Source of the DNA: an uncultured Lachnospiraceae bacterium
Lineage (GTDB): Bacteria > Bacillota > Clostridia > Lachnospirales > Lachnospiraceae
Direction: 5' to 3'
NCBI GenBank assembly: GCA_902788555.1
Contig: CADAKQ010000013.1
Coordinates: 1 to 64,000, forward strand
Length of the DNA: 64,000 nucleotides
Position 1 is the first letter of the stretch. Each line of letters begins with the position of its first letter. The notes below the pieces were generated by a model, which was not told where the DNA came from, made no database searches, and worked only from the letters and a program-made list of their open reading frames with translations. Of this stretch, positions 35,854 through 43,609 are shown one piece after another. The position numbers were made by a program, and so were the translations under genes.

Positions 35854-37099
35854 AGATACCCTTTCCTGCTCTTATTCCCGATATAAATGCATAAGTAAGA
35901 TTATAACCGCCGCATATTCCGTCAATATCCGTAAGCTCACCAACTGCATATAATCCATTTTTATTTGTTATACTCATATCTTTTGGATTGATTATATCAA
36001 GACATATTCCACCTGCTGTAACCTGGGCATTGTCAAAGTCCTTCAAAGCTTTTATTTCAATATTAAAGCTATGAAGGGCTTCTGTAATTTTTTTAACATA
36101 TTGCTCATCATATTTAATATCATTACACGAAGCTTTTATATCTTTTTCAATATTATCAACTATATATCCTGCAAGCTTATCATTAAGAAAATTATTTAAA
36201 ACTGCCTTTGGTCTTCTGTAATTGCTTTTCTTAAATACATCAAAAATTATCTCGTCCTTTATATCGGGTAATAAATCAAGACTTATATAAGCTCTTTTTT
36301 GCGAGCTTATAAGAGAGCCTGCTTTACCTGAAAGATTAAAAATCATAATACCTGAGATACCATAGTCTGTAAACTGAAGTTCTCCCTCCTCACAGGCATA
36401 CATGGTCTTAAAAGCATTATTTTTTTTACTGTCATCATAAAGAAAAGCCCTTGCTCTTATTCTTACTCCGCTAAGAATACTTATGTCATCCTTTGTTATG
36501 AGTCCGCATAAGGATGGTCTTATATCAGTACAATTAATATCCAGAGCCTTTGCAAGCTCGTATCCTTTTTTCGAACCTCCTAAGCTTTCATATCCGGCTC
36601 CTCCACAGGCTAATACTACATTTGATGCATGGATAATATCATTTTTTTTAGTTTTTATAACATATGCTTCATCTATATAATCAATCTTTTCAACACATGT
36701 CTTAAGCAAAGCGTCAATCTTAAGTTCTTTAATTTTATCTGTCAGAGTCCACATAAGCGATGATGCCTGCAAGGAATATGGATAAACATAGGAACCTATA
36801 TCATATGTAGGCATCCCGAGTGAAAAAAGAAAATCTGTTATCTCCTTATCGGGACTGCTTTTAATGAAAAGCCTTTTTAAAAAGCCTTCATAATCAGAAA
36901 ATGAGGAATTATAGTATTTCGAATAAGCTCTATCAAAATTATGATTGGTAATATTGCATCTTCCATTCCCTGAAGCATATATTTTTCTTCCGAGCTTGGC
37001 TTCTTTTTCAATTATTATACATTTTAAACCCATACCGGCAGCAGCTATGGCACATGCCATACCTGAAGCACCGCCACCGATTATACAAACATCGTACAT
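35804..37099 (-). CDS. HI0933-like NAD(P)/FAD-dependent oxidoreductase
   Basis: A 431-aa flavoprotein of the YhiN/HI0933 family. The FAD site G-G-G-A-S-G-M-A-C-A is near residues 9-18. R-K-I-Y-A-S-G-N-G-R-C-N-I-T-N and the C-terminal G-G-Y-N-L-T-Y-A-F-I-S-G are diagnostic. Physiological substrates are unsettled, though a gut relative (BaiN) has been linked to bile-acid reduction. The frame opens at 37171, but GGGAG sets the start at 37099. It overlaps the next flavoprotein gene by 50 bp. Confidence 0.88.
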   Translation of the reverse strand: MYDVCIIGGGASGMACAIAAAGMGLKCIIIEKEAKLGRKIYASGNGRCNITNHNFDRAYSKYYNSSFSDYEGFLKRLFIKSSPDKEITDFLFSLGMPTYDIGSYVYPYSLQASSLMWTLTDKIKELKIDALLKTCVEKIDYIDEAYVIKTKKNDIIHASNVVLACGGAGYESLGGSKKGYELAKALDINCTDIRPSLCGLITKDDISILSGVRIRARAFLYDDSKKNNAFKTMYACEEGELQFTDYGISGIMIFNLSGKAGSLISSQKRAYISLDLLPDIKDEIIFDVFKKSNYRRPKAVLNNFLNDKLAGYIVDNIEKDIKASCNDIKYDEQYVKKITEALHSFNIEIKALKDFDNAQVTAGGICLDIINPKDMSITNKNGLYAVGELTDIDGICGGYNLTYAFISGIRAGKGIYDKIKSDKNQRKKTEY

Positions 37100-37130
37100 T
37101 GCATCTCCCAAAATATATCTTTCATTCTTT

Positions 37131-37574
37131 TCAGCTCGCAAGCGATTCGAGAAAATCAAATAACTCCTCAAGTGAATTAAAGGATATATTGTCTTTTATT
37201 TTTTCATATTGTTCCTTGTCGAGCAGCTCCAAAACTCCGGCATCTATGTCAGTAAATTCATAAACAGTATCTAAGTCATTGAAATAAACAATTACATACC
37301 CATCTCTTATTCCAAGTATATATTTATCCTTTGTTTTATAATAATCCTGCTTATTATTATCAATATATGAGTTAGCACTCTGAACACTGTAATTATCATC
37401 AAAATCGGACAGCATGCTGTTTTCCTCGATATCATAATCCTCAATTATATTTTCGGTTAATATAATTTCCCTGTCAGGCTTACTTTTGCTGTGCCTGTAA
37501 AGCATGGAAGCAATAAAATATGATACGGTAAATATTGATATTAACAAACTGATATATAAAAATAATTTCTTCAT
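37131..37574 (-). CDS. Membrane-anchored protein with BofC-like C-terminus
   Basis: A 147-aa protein I do not fully recognise. One N-terminal helix (about 5-25) exports the rest. The C-terminal half Y-I-L-G-I-R-D-G-Y-V-I-V-Y-F-N-D with Y-E-F-T-D-I resembles the C-terminal domain of BofC, a forespore regulator of sigma-K checkpoint signalling. That would fit with sporulation genes nearby, but the match is by eye. AAGGAGT places the start at 37574 rather than 37583. Confidence 0.55.
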   Translation of the reverse strand: MKKLFLYISLLISIFTVSYFIASMLYRHSKSKPDREIILTENIIEDYDIEENSMLSDFDDNYSVQSANSYIDNNKQDYYKTKDKYILGIRDGYVIVYFNDLDTVYEFTDIDAGVLELLDKEQYEKIKDNISFNSLEELFDFLESLAS

Positions 37575-37617
37575 GGCATTCACTCCTTGAAGAAATTATT
37601 TCCTAAAATATATAAAA

Positions 37618-38709
37618 TTATTCTATAACAATTGATGCAGGAATAGTATAGTCAAAAACGGTCACAAATGTATTACCCGGATTTAACTTCATCTCAGTTC
37701 CGTCCTCTTTAAATAATTTAGGAACTCCTCCTACATTCTCCCATCTACCCTTTATATACTGTCCATCCGTAAAGTAATATACATCAAGACCTGAGGTCCA
37801 ATTAACAAATCTATAATAACCTGTGTCATCTGTGGAATATTCTACCATAAGGATTACAACATTTTTATAACTAAGCTGTTCACCTGTTTCAGCATCCGTT
37901 TGAGGAGAACCATATTGTGTCCTGTAATATAAGCCATCACCTGCATTATATTCAAAATATGGTGTATAATATTCGTTAAATGCTGTAACAACCTTATTGG
38001 CAGGAGTACCGTTTTCTAAAGGCTTGTCTTTATAATTAAAGCTGAACATCTTTTCATAGTTGTCACCATGCTGATAATCATAGCCCTTATATTCTATACC
38101 CGAAGCTATAAGGTCAGAGTTTGTATAAACATTGTGTGGAGCAGGTCTGTCACTTGATCTGTAATACATTATGTCACCAAGATAAATTCCGTTTAAAGAG
38201 TTAATACTTGAGTCTCCCTCAATCATCTCCTGTGCAGTAGGCGACCAACCGTAATGTCCGTAAAAGGCATCATACATTTTTGCAAGCTGGACATAAGGAA
38301 CTCTTGCACTTCTGATAGGACCAAGCTTTTCTATATCATCATATGTATCAAAAACACAAAGATATCTTGTTATTCCACCTTCAACAAGGATTTCATATGT
38401 AATTGCAGCTTTTGATATTCCGGACTGTGGCATTGCTTCTGAAATATTATTAATCATAAGGCAAAACGGACGTTGATTCTCGTATTTCTCATCAATCCAC
38501 TCTCCTGTTAAATCACTTAGAATATATCCTTCTTTGGATATAACCTGAATATCCTCTGCAGAGCCATCCATAGTTGATACAGGTGATAAATTAATCTGTG
38601 CCTGTGTTGTAACTTCTTCTTCCTTCTTTTCTTTACCGCAGCCTGACAATAACAACGAAGTCATCATCGCACATGCAAGTAAAGCTGTAGCTTTTTTAGT
38701 TTTCTTCAT
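37618..38709 (-). CDS. DUF3048 lipoprotein (YerB-like)
   Basis: A 363-aa lipoprotein. The N-terminal signal ends in L-L-L-S-G-C, so Cys24 is lipidated by Lgt and processed by LspA. The two DUF3048 parts follow: N-R-P-F-C-L-M-I-N-N with G-P-I-R-S-A-R-V-P-Y, and a C-terminal domain with G-R-W. Family function is unknown (YerB in Bacillus). It overlaps the ybeY end by 14 bp, so it is translated from the ybeY transcript. Confidence 0.9.
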   Translation of the reverse strand: MKKTKKATALLACAMMTSLLLSGCGKEKKEEEVTTQAQINLSPVSTMDGSAEDIQVISKEGYILSDLTGEWIDEKYENQRPFCLMINNISEAMPQSGISKAAITYEILVEGGITRYLCVFDTYDDIEKLGPIRSARVPYVQLAKMYDAFYGHYGWSPTAQEMIEGDSSINSLNGIYLGDIMYYRSSDRPAPHNVYTNSDLIASGIEYKGYDYQHGDNYEKMFSFNYKDKPLENGTPANKVVTAFNEYYTPYFEYNAGDGLYYRTQYGSPQTDAETGEQLSYKNVVILMVEYSTDDTGYYRFVNWTSGLDVYYFTDGQYIKGRWENVGGVPKLFKEDGTEMKLNPGNTFVTVFDYTIPASIVIE

Positions 38710-39208
38710 AATCTCGTGTATATCCTTTCATAATAAGTATTTCTTCCTGCTTCTCTTCCATAAGAAGCCTTTCTTCATCCTCTACATGGTCATAACCAAA
38801 CAAATGAAGCATACTGTGTGCTGTCAGAAAAGCAAGCTCACGATATATAGAATGATTGAATTCCATAGCCTGAGATTTAACTCGATCAACATTGAGAATA
38901 ATATCTCCAAGCATAAGCTCCTTTGTATCCTGATTAAAATAATCAGCAGACATATTCCCTATTACCGAAAAATCAGCAGGTCTATCATATTCAATTAACG
39001 GGAAGGATAAAACATCCGTCGGCGAATCTATATCCCTGAATTCCTTATTGATGCTTTTTATACCGTCATTATCCGTAAATATAACATTTAACTCACACTT
39101 AAAAGGACATTTGACATATTCCTCTGAAGCCGTTACTATTTCATTTACAATTTGGATAAATCTTTCCGGAAGCTCATAATCTAATTCATTTTCAATATAA
39201 ACACTCAT
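38696..39208 (-). CDS. ybeY: rRNA maturation endoribonuclease YbeY
   Basis: A metal-dependent RNase needed for 16S 3'-end maturation and ribosome quality control, 170 aa. The zinc triad H-S-M-L-H-L-F-G-Y-D-H is near the C-terminus. D-V-L-S-F-P lies in the middle. GAGGGA precedes the ATG, and a near-consensus promoter lies directly upstream. Although phoH is next door, as usual, the promoter lets ybeY be transcribed separately. Confidence 0.95.
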   Translation of the reverse strand: MSVYIENELDYELPERFIQIVNEIVTASEEYVKCPFKCELNVIFTDNDGIKSINKEFRDIDSPTDVLSFPLIEYDRPADFSVIGNMSADYFNQDTKELMLGDIILNVDRVKSQAMEFNHSIYRELAFLTAHSMLHLFGYDHVEDEERLLMEEKQEEILIMKGYTRDYEEN

Positions 39209-39232
39209 CGGTATCCCTCTTCTAACTTAATC

Positions 39233-39261
39233 ATTATACACTAAATCTGTGGTTTAATCAA
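39233..39261 (-). promoter_or_regulatory. Promoter of the ybeY-led operon
   Basis: Minus strand TTGATT (39256-39261), 17 bp, TATAAT (39233-39238). The start is expected near 39226, only 18 nt before the ybeY ATG. An AT-only 9-bp hairpin at 39282-39303 upstream may end phoH transcripts. Confidence 0.75.
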
Positions 39262-39315
39262 GCATAATACCACATATATCGTATATTTTTAATAAAAAAT
39301 ATAATTTAATATTAA

Positions 39316-40320
39316 TTATCTTTTTTTGTCACTTTCATTATGCTTATTATTTTTTATTCTGCTTTCATATGCCTCATACGCATTTACTATTTTTTGAACC
39401 AGAGGATGTCTTACAACATCTTCACTGGTAAAATTAATGACAGCTATATCTTCAATTTTATTTAAAACCTTAAGTGCTACCTCGAGACCTGACTTTTCGT
39501 TTGGAGATAAATCCTTTTGAGACAAATCTCCGGTTATAATGGCTTTGGAACCAAATCCGATTCTCGTCAGAAACATTTTCATCTGTGCGGGAGTTGTATT
39601 TTGAGCTTCATCCAATACTATATAGGAATTATCAAGGGTTCTTCCTCTCATATATGCCAAAGGTGCAACCTCGATAAGCCCCTTCTCCATATTTTTCATA
39701 AAGCTTTCCGCTCCCATTATTTCATATAAAGCATCATAAAGCGGTCGAAGATAAGGGTCTACTTTACTTTGTAGGTCTCCCGGTAAAAAACCGAGCTTCT
39801 CTCCTGCCTCGATAGCCGGACGCGTAAGTATAATTCTGTTTACCTCATTATTTTTAAATGCAGTTATAGCCTTCGCCATGGCAAGATATGTTTTTCCGGT
39901 TCCGGCCGGGCCTGTCCCAAAAACAATCATATTATTATCAATTGCTTCAACATATTTTTTTTGACCAAGAGTTTTGGCTTTAACAGGCTTACCGTTTATA
40001 GTATGACATATGATATTTATATCTTTGTCAAGCTCACTTATGGTTTCAACATCCTTATCCTTTGATTTTGTAAGAGAAACCGCATAGTTTATCTCCTGTT
40101 CAGTTATTACATTTCCGTGGTCGGAAAGCTTTATCATTTGTTCAATTACGGAAGCTGCCCTTTTTACATTTTCCTCTGTACCTACGATTCTTAGGCTTTC
40201 GTTTCTTAAAACTATAGTTACTTTATACGACTTTTCTATATTTTTTATATTCTTATCATATTGTCCGAAAACATTTTGTATATGCTTTTCAGGCACGGTT
40301 ATGGTTTCAATATATGCCAT
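39316..40320 (-). CDS. phoH: PhoH-family ATPase
   Basis: A 334-aa protein. A short KH-like N-terminal region is followed by a PhoH ATPase with Walker A G-P-A-G-T-G-K-T near 137 and Walker B Y-I-V-L-D-E-A-Q-N. PhoH proteins are thought to act in RNA metabolism with YbeY. GGAGAAG lies inside the end of yqfD, and the genes overlap by 14 bp. Confidence 0.94.
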   Translation of the reverse strand: MAYIETITVPEKHIQNVFGQYDKNIKNIEKSYKVTIVLRNESLRIVGTEENVKRAASVIEQMIKLSDHGNVITEQEINYAVSLTKSKDKDVETISELDKDINIICHTINGKPVKAKTLGQKKYVEAIDNNMIVFGTGPAGTGKTYLAMAKAITAFKNNEVNRIILTRPAIEAGEKLGFLPGDLQSKVDPYLRPLYDALYEIMGAESFMKNMEKGLIEVAPLAYMRGRTLDNSYIVLDEAQNTTPAQMKMFLTRIGFGSKAIITGDLSQKDLSPNEKSGLEVALKVLNKIEDIAVINFTSEDVVRHPLVQKIVNAYEAYESRIKNNKHNESDKKR

Positions 40321-41533
40321 CAGCTTCTTCTCCTTGATTTATAATTGTAATATCTGCAGGAATCCCAATCAACTCCTTTGTTACTATTGTTCCATCTGCT
40401 TTACAGATATCACCGTTAATCTCTATTTTAACATTATTTTCAAGTATTTCTACCCCTTTTTTGTTTAATTCTTCTATATATGCATTAAGCTTATTCCGAG
40501 CCTTCATATCCGCCTCTTTATCAGTATATTTTTTCAGTACAGGCTCATACTCCATAACTCTGCTTTTTTTAACAGAAACAGGAAGATAAAAAAACGAACC
40601 GAGCTTAAGTCTGATTTCATCCGTGGCAATATCATAATTATTATATTTTTTGTTTGATTTTGGAAGCTTAATTGCTTTATCTCCTATTATAAGTCCGAAA
40701 TATTTTTTTTGATTTCCGGTATACTCCTTCTCATAATAATCCATAGAAAAGCTGTCATGGTATTCATAAGAAACTACAGCATAAATCTGTCCGTTCGCGG
40801 GTACATATGAGGTTTCGATAAGTTCATCATAATCATTATAAAGATTAATAGCACCCGTTATAAGTATATCTCCTTTTTTTACCTCATCACCCTTTCCGGC
40901 AACCCTTGTACCCGATTCAATGTATATATCAGTTATAAGTCCGTCCTTAGCTGCAACTATATTACACGGAACGGTATTTTCCTTTATCATATCAGGAGCA
41001 ATAGTTTCATTAATACTTATATTTAATCTGGTTCCTTTCAGCTCACAGCTTATCCATGCGATATCATCATATTCTGCTCTTAAACTTTTTTCAAGCTCAG
41101 TACAATTAATTTTACCCTTTGCTGTTCCGATTCTTATATTATAATCATTTAATGTTTGTATAATTTGTTCATCCGTATATATTTTTTCTCCGGAGATATT
41201 AATATCCCATATAAAAAAAGAAAAGGAATATATTATTCCAAAAAACAACAATAGGCCCAGTAAAAAAATTTTTCTTTTTTTATAACGAAAAAAAAGATAC
41301 GGCATGCCCTTTTTATCTATTATTTCGGCTTTGGTACCTGTCTTTTCCAAATAAGGAATAAGCTCTTTATATCCATTTTTCGAAATATATATGGTTTTAC
41401 ATCCGTCTGATTCGGAAATTCTCCATATATTTATTCCGTTTTTTAAACATAAATTAATTGTTCTGTCTTTAGAATTACCGGACAGACATATTATAAGATA
41501 TCCTTTCAACCAAATAATAAATTTTTTTAACAT
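40307..41533 (-). CDS. yqfD: Sporulation protein YqfD
   Basis: A 408-aa membrane protein. A soluble N-terminal part of about 85 residues is followed by one strong membrane helix (about 92-112) and a long extracytoplasmic domain with I-N-E-T-I-A-P and V-A-A-K-D-G-L-I-T-D-I-Y-I-E-S-G-T. YqfD is a mother-cell protein needed for efficient sporulation in Bacillus. The yqfC-yqfD-phoH-ybeY order is the standard one. The ribosome site is weak, so coupling to yqfC is likely. Confidence 0.9.
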   Translation of the reverse strand: MLKKFIIWLKGYLIICLSGNSKDRTINLCLKNGINIWRISESDGCKTIYISKNGYKELIPYLEKTGTKAEIIDKKGMPYLFFRYKKRKIFLLGLLLFFGIIYSFSFFIWDINISGEKIYTDEQIIQTLNDYNIRIGTAKGKINCTELEKSLRAEYDDIAWISCELKGTRLNISINETIAPDMIKENTVPCNIVAAKDGLITDIYIESGTRVAGKGDEVKKGDILITGAINLYNDYDELIETSYVPANGQIYAVVSYEYHDSFSMDYYEKEYTGNQKKYFGLIIGDKAIKLPKSNKKYNNYDIATDEIRLKLGSFFYLPVSVKKSRVMEYEPVLKKYTDKEADMKARNKLNAYIEELNKKGVEILENNVKIEINGDICKADGTIVTKELIGIPADITIINQGEEADGIY

Positions 41534-41538
41534 TATTT

Positions 41539-41745
41539 TTACTGATTAACCCAGCTTATATCTTCTATTTGTCCGCTTACTACCATGCTAACCTCTGAAA
41601 ATGAATCAATACATAGATTATTACCTTTTATTTCTAAGATTTTATCTTTACATTTTAAAGACATCTTTGCCGAATTAAAATTAATTATATTTTTATAACC
41701 ATCAATATGTACGGATTTATTGTCATATAATATAACCTGAGTCAT
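41539..41745 (-). CDS. yqfC: YabP/YqfC-family sporulation protein
   Basis: A 68-aa all-beta protein of the YabP/YqfC family, with a V-x-I-x-G-Y-x-N-I start, a central L-E-I-K-G-N-N-L-C-I and a closing V-S-G-x-I-E-D-I-S-W. It is somewhat shorter than usual. GGAG fixes the start at 41745 rather than 41757. It stands first in the yqfC-yqfD-phoH run and has a sigma-E-like promoter candidate. Confidence 0.85.
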   Translation of the reverse strand: MTQVILYDNKSVHIDGYKNIINFNSAKMSLKCKDKILEIKGNNLCIDSFSEVSMVVSGQIEDISWVNQ

Positions 41746-41765
41746 ATTAAACTCCATTTTTTATT

Positions 41766-41793
41766 ATATTATGTTGATAATATCTACAATATG
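41766..41793 (-). promoter_or_regulatory. Possible sigma-E type promoter of yqfC
   Basis: Minus strand CATATT (41788-41793), 14 bp, CATAATAT (41766-41773). This resembles the Bacillus sigma-E pattern (ATATT, about 14 bp, CATACAAT). A TATAAT also falls in the same place, so a vegetative reading cannot be ruled out. Confidence 0.35.
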
Positions 41794-41808
41794 AATAATA
41801 TGTCAGAG

Positions 41809-41836
41809 AAAAAAAGAGAACCAAAACAGGTTCTCT
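41809..41836 (-). terminator. Terminator after rpsU
   Basis: Read on the minus strand, AGAGAACC (41829-41836) pairs with GGTTCTCT (41815-41822) across a 6-nt loop, followed directly by a T-tract (41809-41814). It separates rpsU from yqfC. Confidence 0.9.
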
Positions 41837-41860
41837 TTATATAGTAATAAATAAACTAAA

Positions 41861-42037
41861 TTATTTATATTTGCGTTTTCTGGCAGCTTCTGACTTCTTC
41901 TTACGCTTAACGCTTGGCTTTTCGTAATGCTCTCTCTTACGAATCTCCTGCTGAATACCTGCCTTTGCACAATTTCTCTTGAATCTGCGAAGTGCACTAT
42001 CCAAAGTTTCGTTTTCCTTAACTATTACGTTTGACAT
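41861..42037 (-). CDS. rpsU: 30S ribosomal protein bS21
   Basis: A 58-aa basic ribosomal protein that aids initiation. The sequence runs [21 protein letters not shown], ending in a K/R-rich tail. The frame opens 117 bp upstream, but AGGGAGG and family length fix ATG 42037. It has its own promoter and terminator. In other Firmicutes it is often next to yqeY; that gene is absent here. Confidence 0.97.
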   Translation of the reverse strand: MSNVIVKENETLDSALRRFKRNCAKAGIQQEIRKREHYEKPSVKRKKKSEAARKRKYK

Positions 42038-42122
42038 TCTATCCTCAACCTCCCTCCAGTTGCAAAATATCTTATGTTCGTGCTTAACAACTGTTTGGGT
42101 ACTTCCAAATCGCACAGAAACT

Positions 42123-42150
42123 ATTATACCATAATATATTATTTCGTCAA
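42123..42150 (-). promoter_or_regulatory. rpsU promoter
   Basis: Minus strand TTGACG (42145-42150), 16 bp, TATAAT (42123-42128). Transcription should begin near 42116 and give an 80-nt leader before the S21 start. Confidence 0.82.
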
Positions 42151-42180
42151 CCAAAAAATGAAATTAATTGTAAAAATTTT

Positions 42181-43572
42181 CTAATTTTCTATATTTTTTG
42201 GCTTAACTATATACATATCGTCATCAAGACTGTAATCAAGACTACCCTTTGCGCATACTACTTCAATAACATGATCCTTGGCATATTCTATTCTGCCCCA
42301 ATCACGGTCCGATAAAAAGGAATAATCCGATCTATGATTATAAGCTTCAAGAACAGGAATAACACCTATAGTCTCATTTGTCCAATATACATAGGTTGGA
42401 GCAACTTTTACTTCCGACACATAGCAATTTGCTTTTCCGTTATTATATTCCTTTTTAAAGGTAAAATCCGTTATTATGCCTAAATCCTTATTTACACCAT
42501 CATAAACCTGACTTGATACAAAATTTCCAAAGGAATATACAACATACCCGGTTCTTGTTGTTCCATCGGGGTTCTCTATTGTTCTTACATCGATTGGTTC
42601 AACAACATGCGGATGTCCTCCGAAAATGACATCTGCTCCGGCATCAAACAAACCATCAACCACCATCTCCTGCCATGAATCAGGGACTTCCGTATATTCT
42701 GTTCCAAAATGAATAAGCGGACACACAAAATCCACTCCTGCTGCATCCAGTGCACGAACCTTACTATACATCTCCTCAAGCTTTGCGTCATCATATATAT
42801 CAAGCGTATTTATACAATATGGTCTTTCCGAAGGAACAGGAAGACCATTTGTTCCATACGTATATGCTACAAATCCAAAGGTTATACCGTTTACTTCAAT
42901 TATACACTGTTTATCACATTCCTCCTGCGATTTAAATGTTCCTGTATGTAGCATTCCGATCGAATCAAGATAATCTATGGTAGCGTAAATACCATCCTCC
43001 CATGAATCAAGTGAATGATTATTAGCAGTTTGAAGAAAATCAACGCCTGCCTCCTTTAAATTATCCGCCAAAATCTCCGGGGAGGAAAACATCGGATAAT
43101 CTGAATAACCGAGCACATCGTTTATCGAACCATTGTATCTTCCCGGCAAAGTTGTTTCAAGATTTGCTATCGTAAAATCCGCATGCGAAAGATATTTTTT
43201 AACATATGTAAAGCTGTCCGATACATCAAAGGAATCAGTTGCGGAATCATAGCTTCGTTCTATCTGCCAGGAGTGCATCATAACATCACCAACAACTGTA
43301 AGTGTAGCCTCCTTTGGAGGTGCGTCTATTTGAAAATCCGTTCTTTCAATCATCGGTATTTTCTTTATATTTATCGTATAGTCCTTAGGCTTTGATGCTT
43401 TTTTATACCTTATAAACGCAATTCCGCCCCATACAGTGCCGATTATAAGCATAATAAATACCGTAAAAATAATTGAAATCTGTATTTTTCTTATTTTTCT
43501 TCGCCGAGCAAGACTTCTTCGCCTTTGCTCTCTAAGCTCATTTATTCTTTTTTGCTTTTCTTCATTTGTCAT
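42181..43572 (-). CDS. CapA/PgsA-like metallophosphatase-fold membrane protein
   Basis: A 463-aa protein. A basic N-terminus and one membrane helix (about 28-50) are followed by the CapA (poly-gamma-glutamate synthesis) domain. Its calcineurin-like metal motifs are V-G-D-V-M-M-H near 98, N-L-E-T-T, A-N-N-H-S-L-D and G-G-H-P-H-V-V-E-P. No capB or capC gene is near. Stand-alone CapA proteins are common in Clostridia and their substrate is unknown. GAGGA precedes the ATG. Confidence 0.87.
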   Translation of the reverse strand: MTNEEKQKRINELREQRRRSLARRRKIRKIQISIIFTVFIMLIIGTVWGGIAFIRYKKASKPKDYTINIKKIPMIERTDFQIDAPPKEATLTVVGDVMMHSWQIERSYDSATDSFDVSDSFTYVKKYLSHADFTIANLETTLPGRYNGSINDVLGYSDYPMFSSPEILADNLKEAGVDFLQTANNHSLDSWEDGIYATIDYLDSIGMLHTGTFKSQEECDKQCIIEVNGITFGFVAYTYGTNGLPVPSERPYCINTLDIYDDAKLEEMYSKVRALDAAGVDFVCPLIHFGTEYTEVPDSWQEMVVDGLFDAGADVIFGGHPHVVEPIDVRTIENPDGTTRTGYVVYSFGNFVSSQVYDGVNKDLGIITDFTFKKEYNNGKANCYVSEVKVAPTYVYWTNETIGVIPVLEAYNHRSDYSFLSDRDWGRIEYAKDHVIEVVCAKGSLDYSLDDDMYIVKPKNIEN

Positions 43573-43609
43573 TATATATCCTCGATAGAATAAATATAAT
43601 TATTACAAT

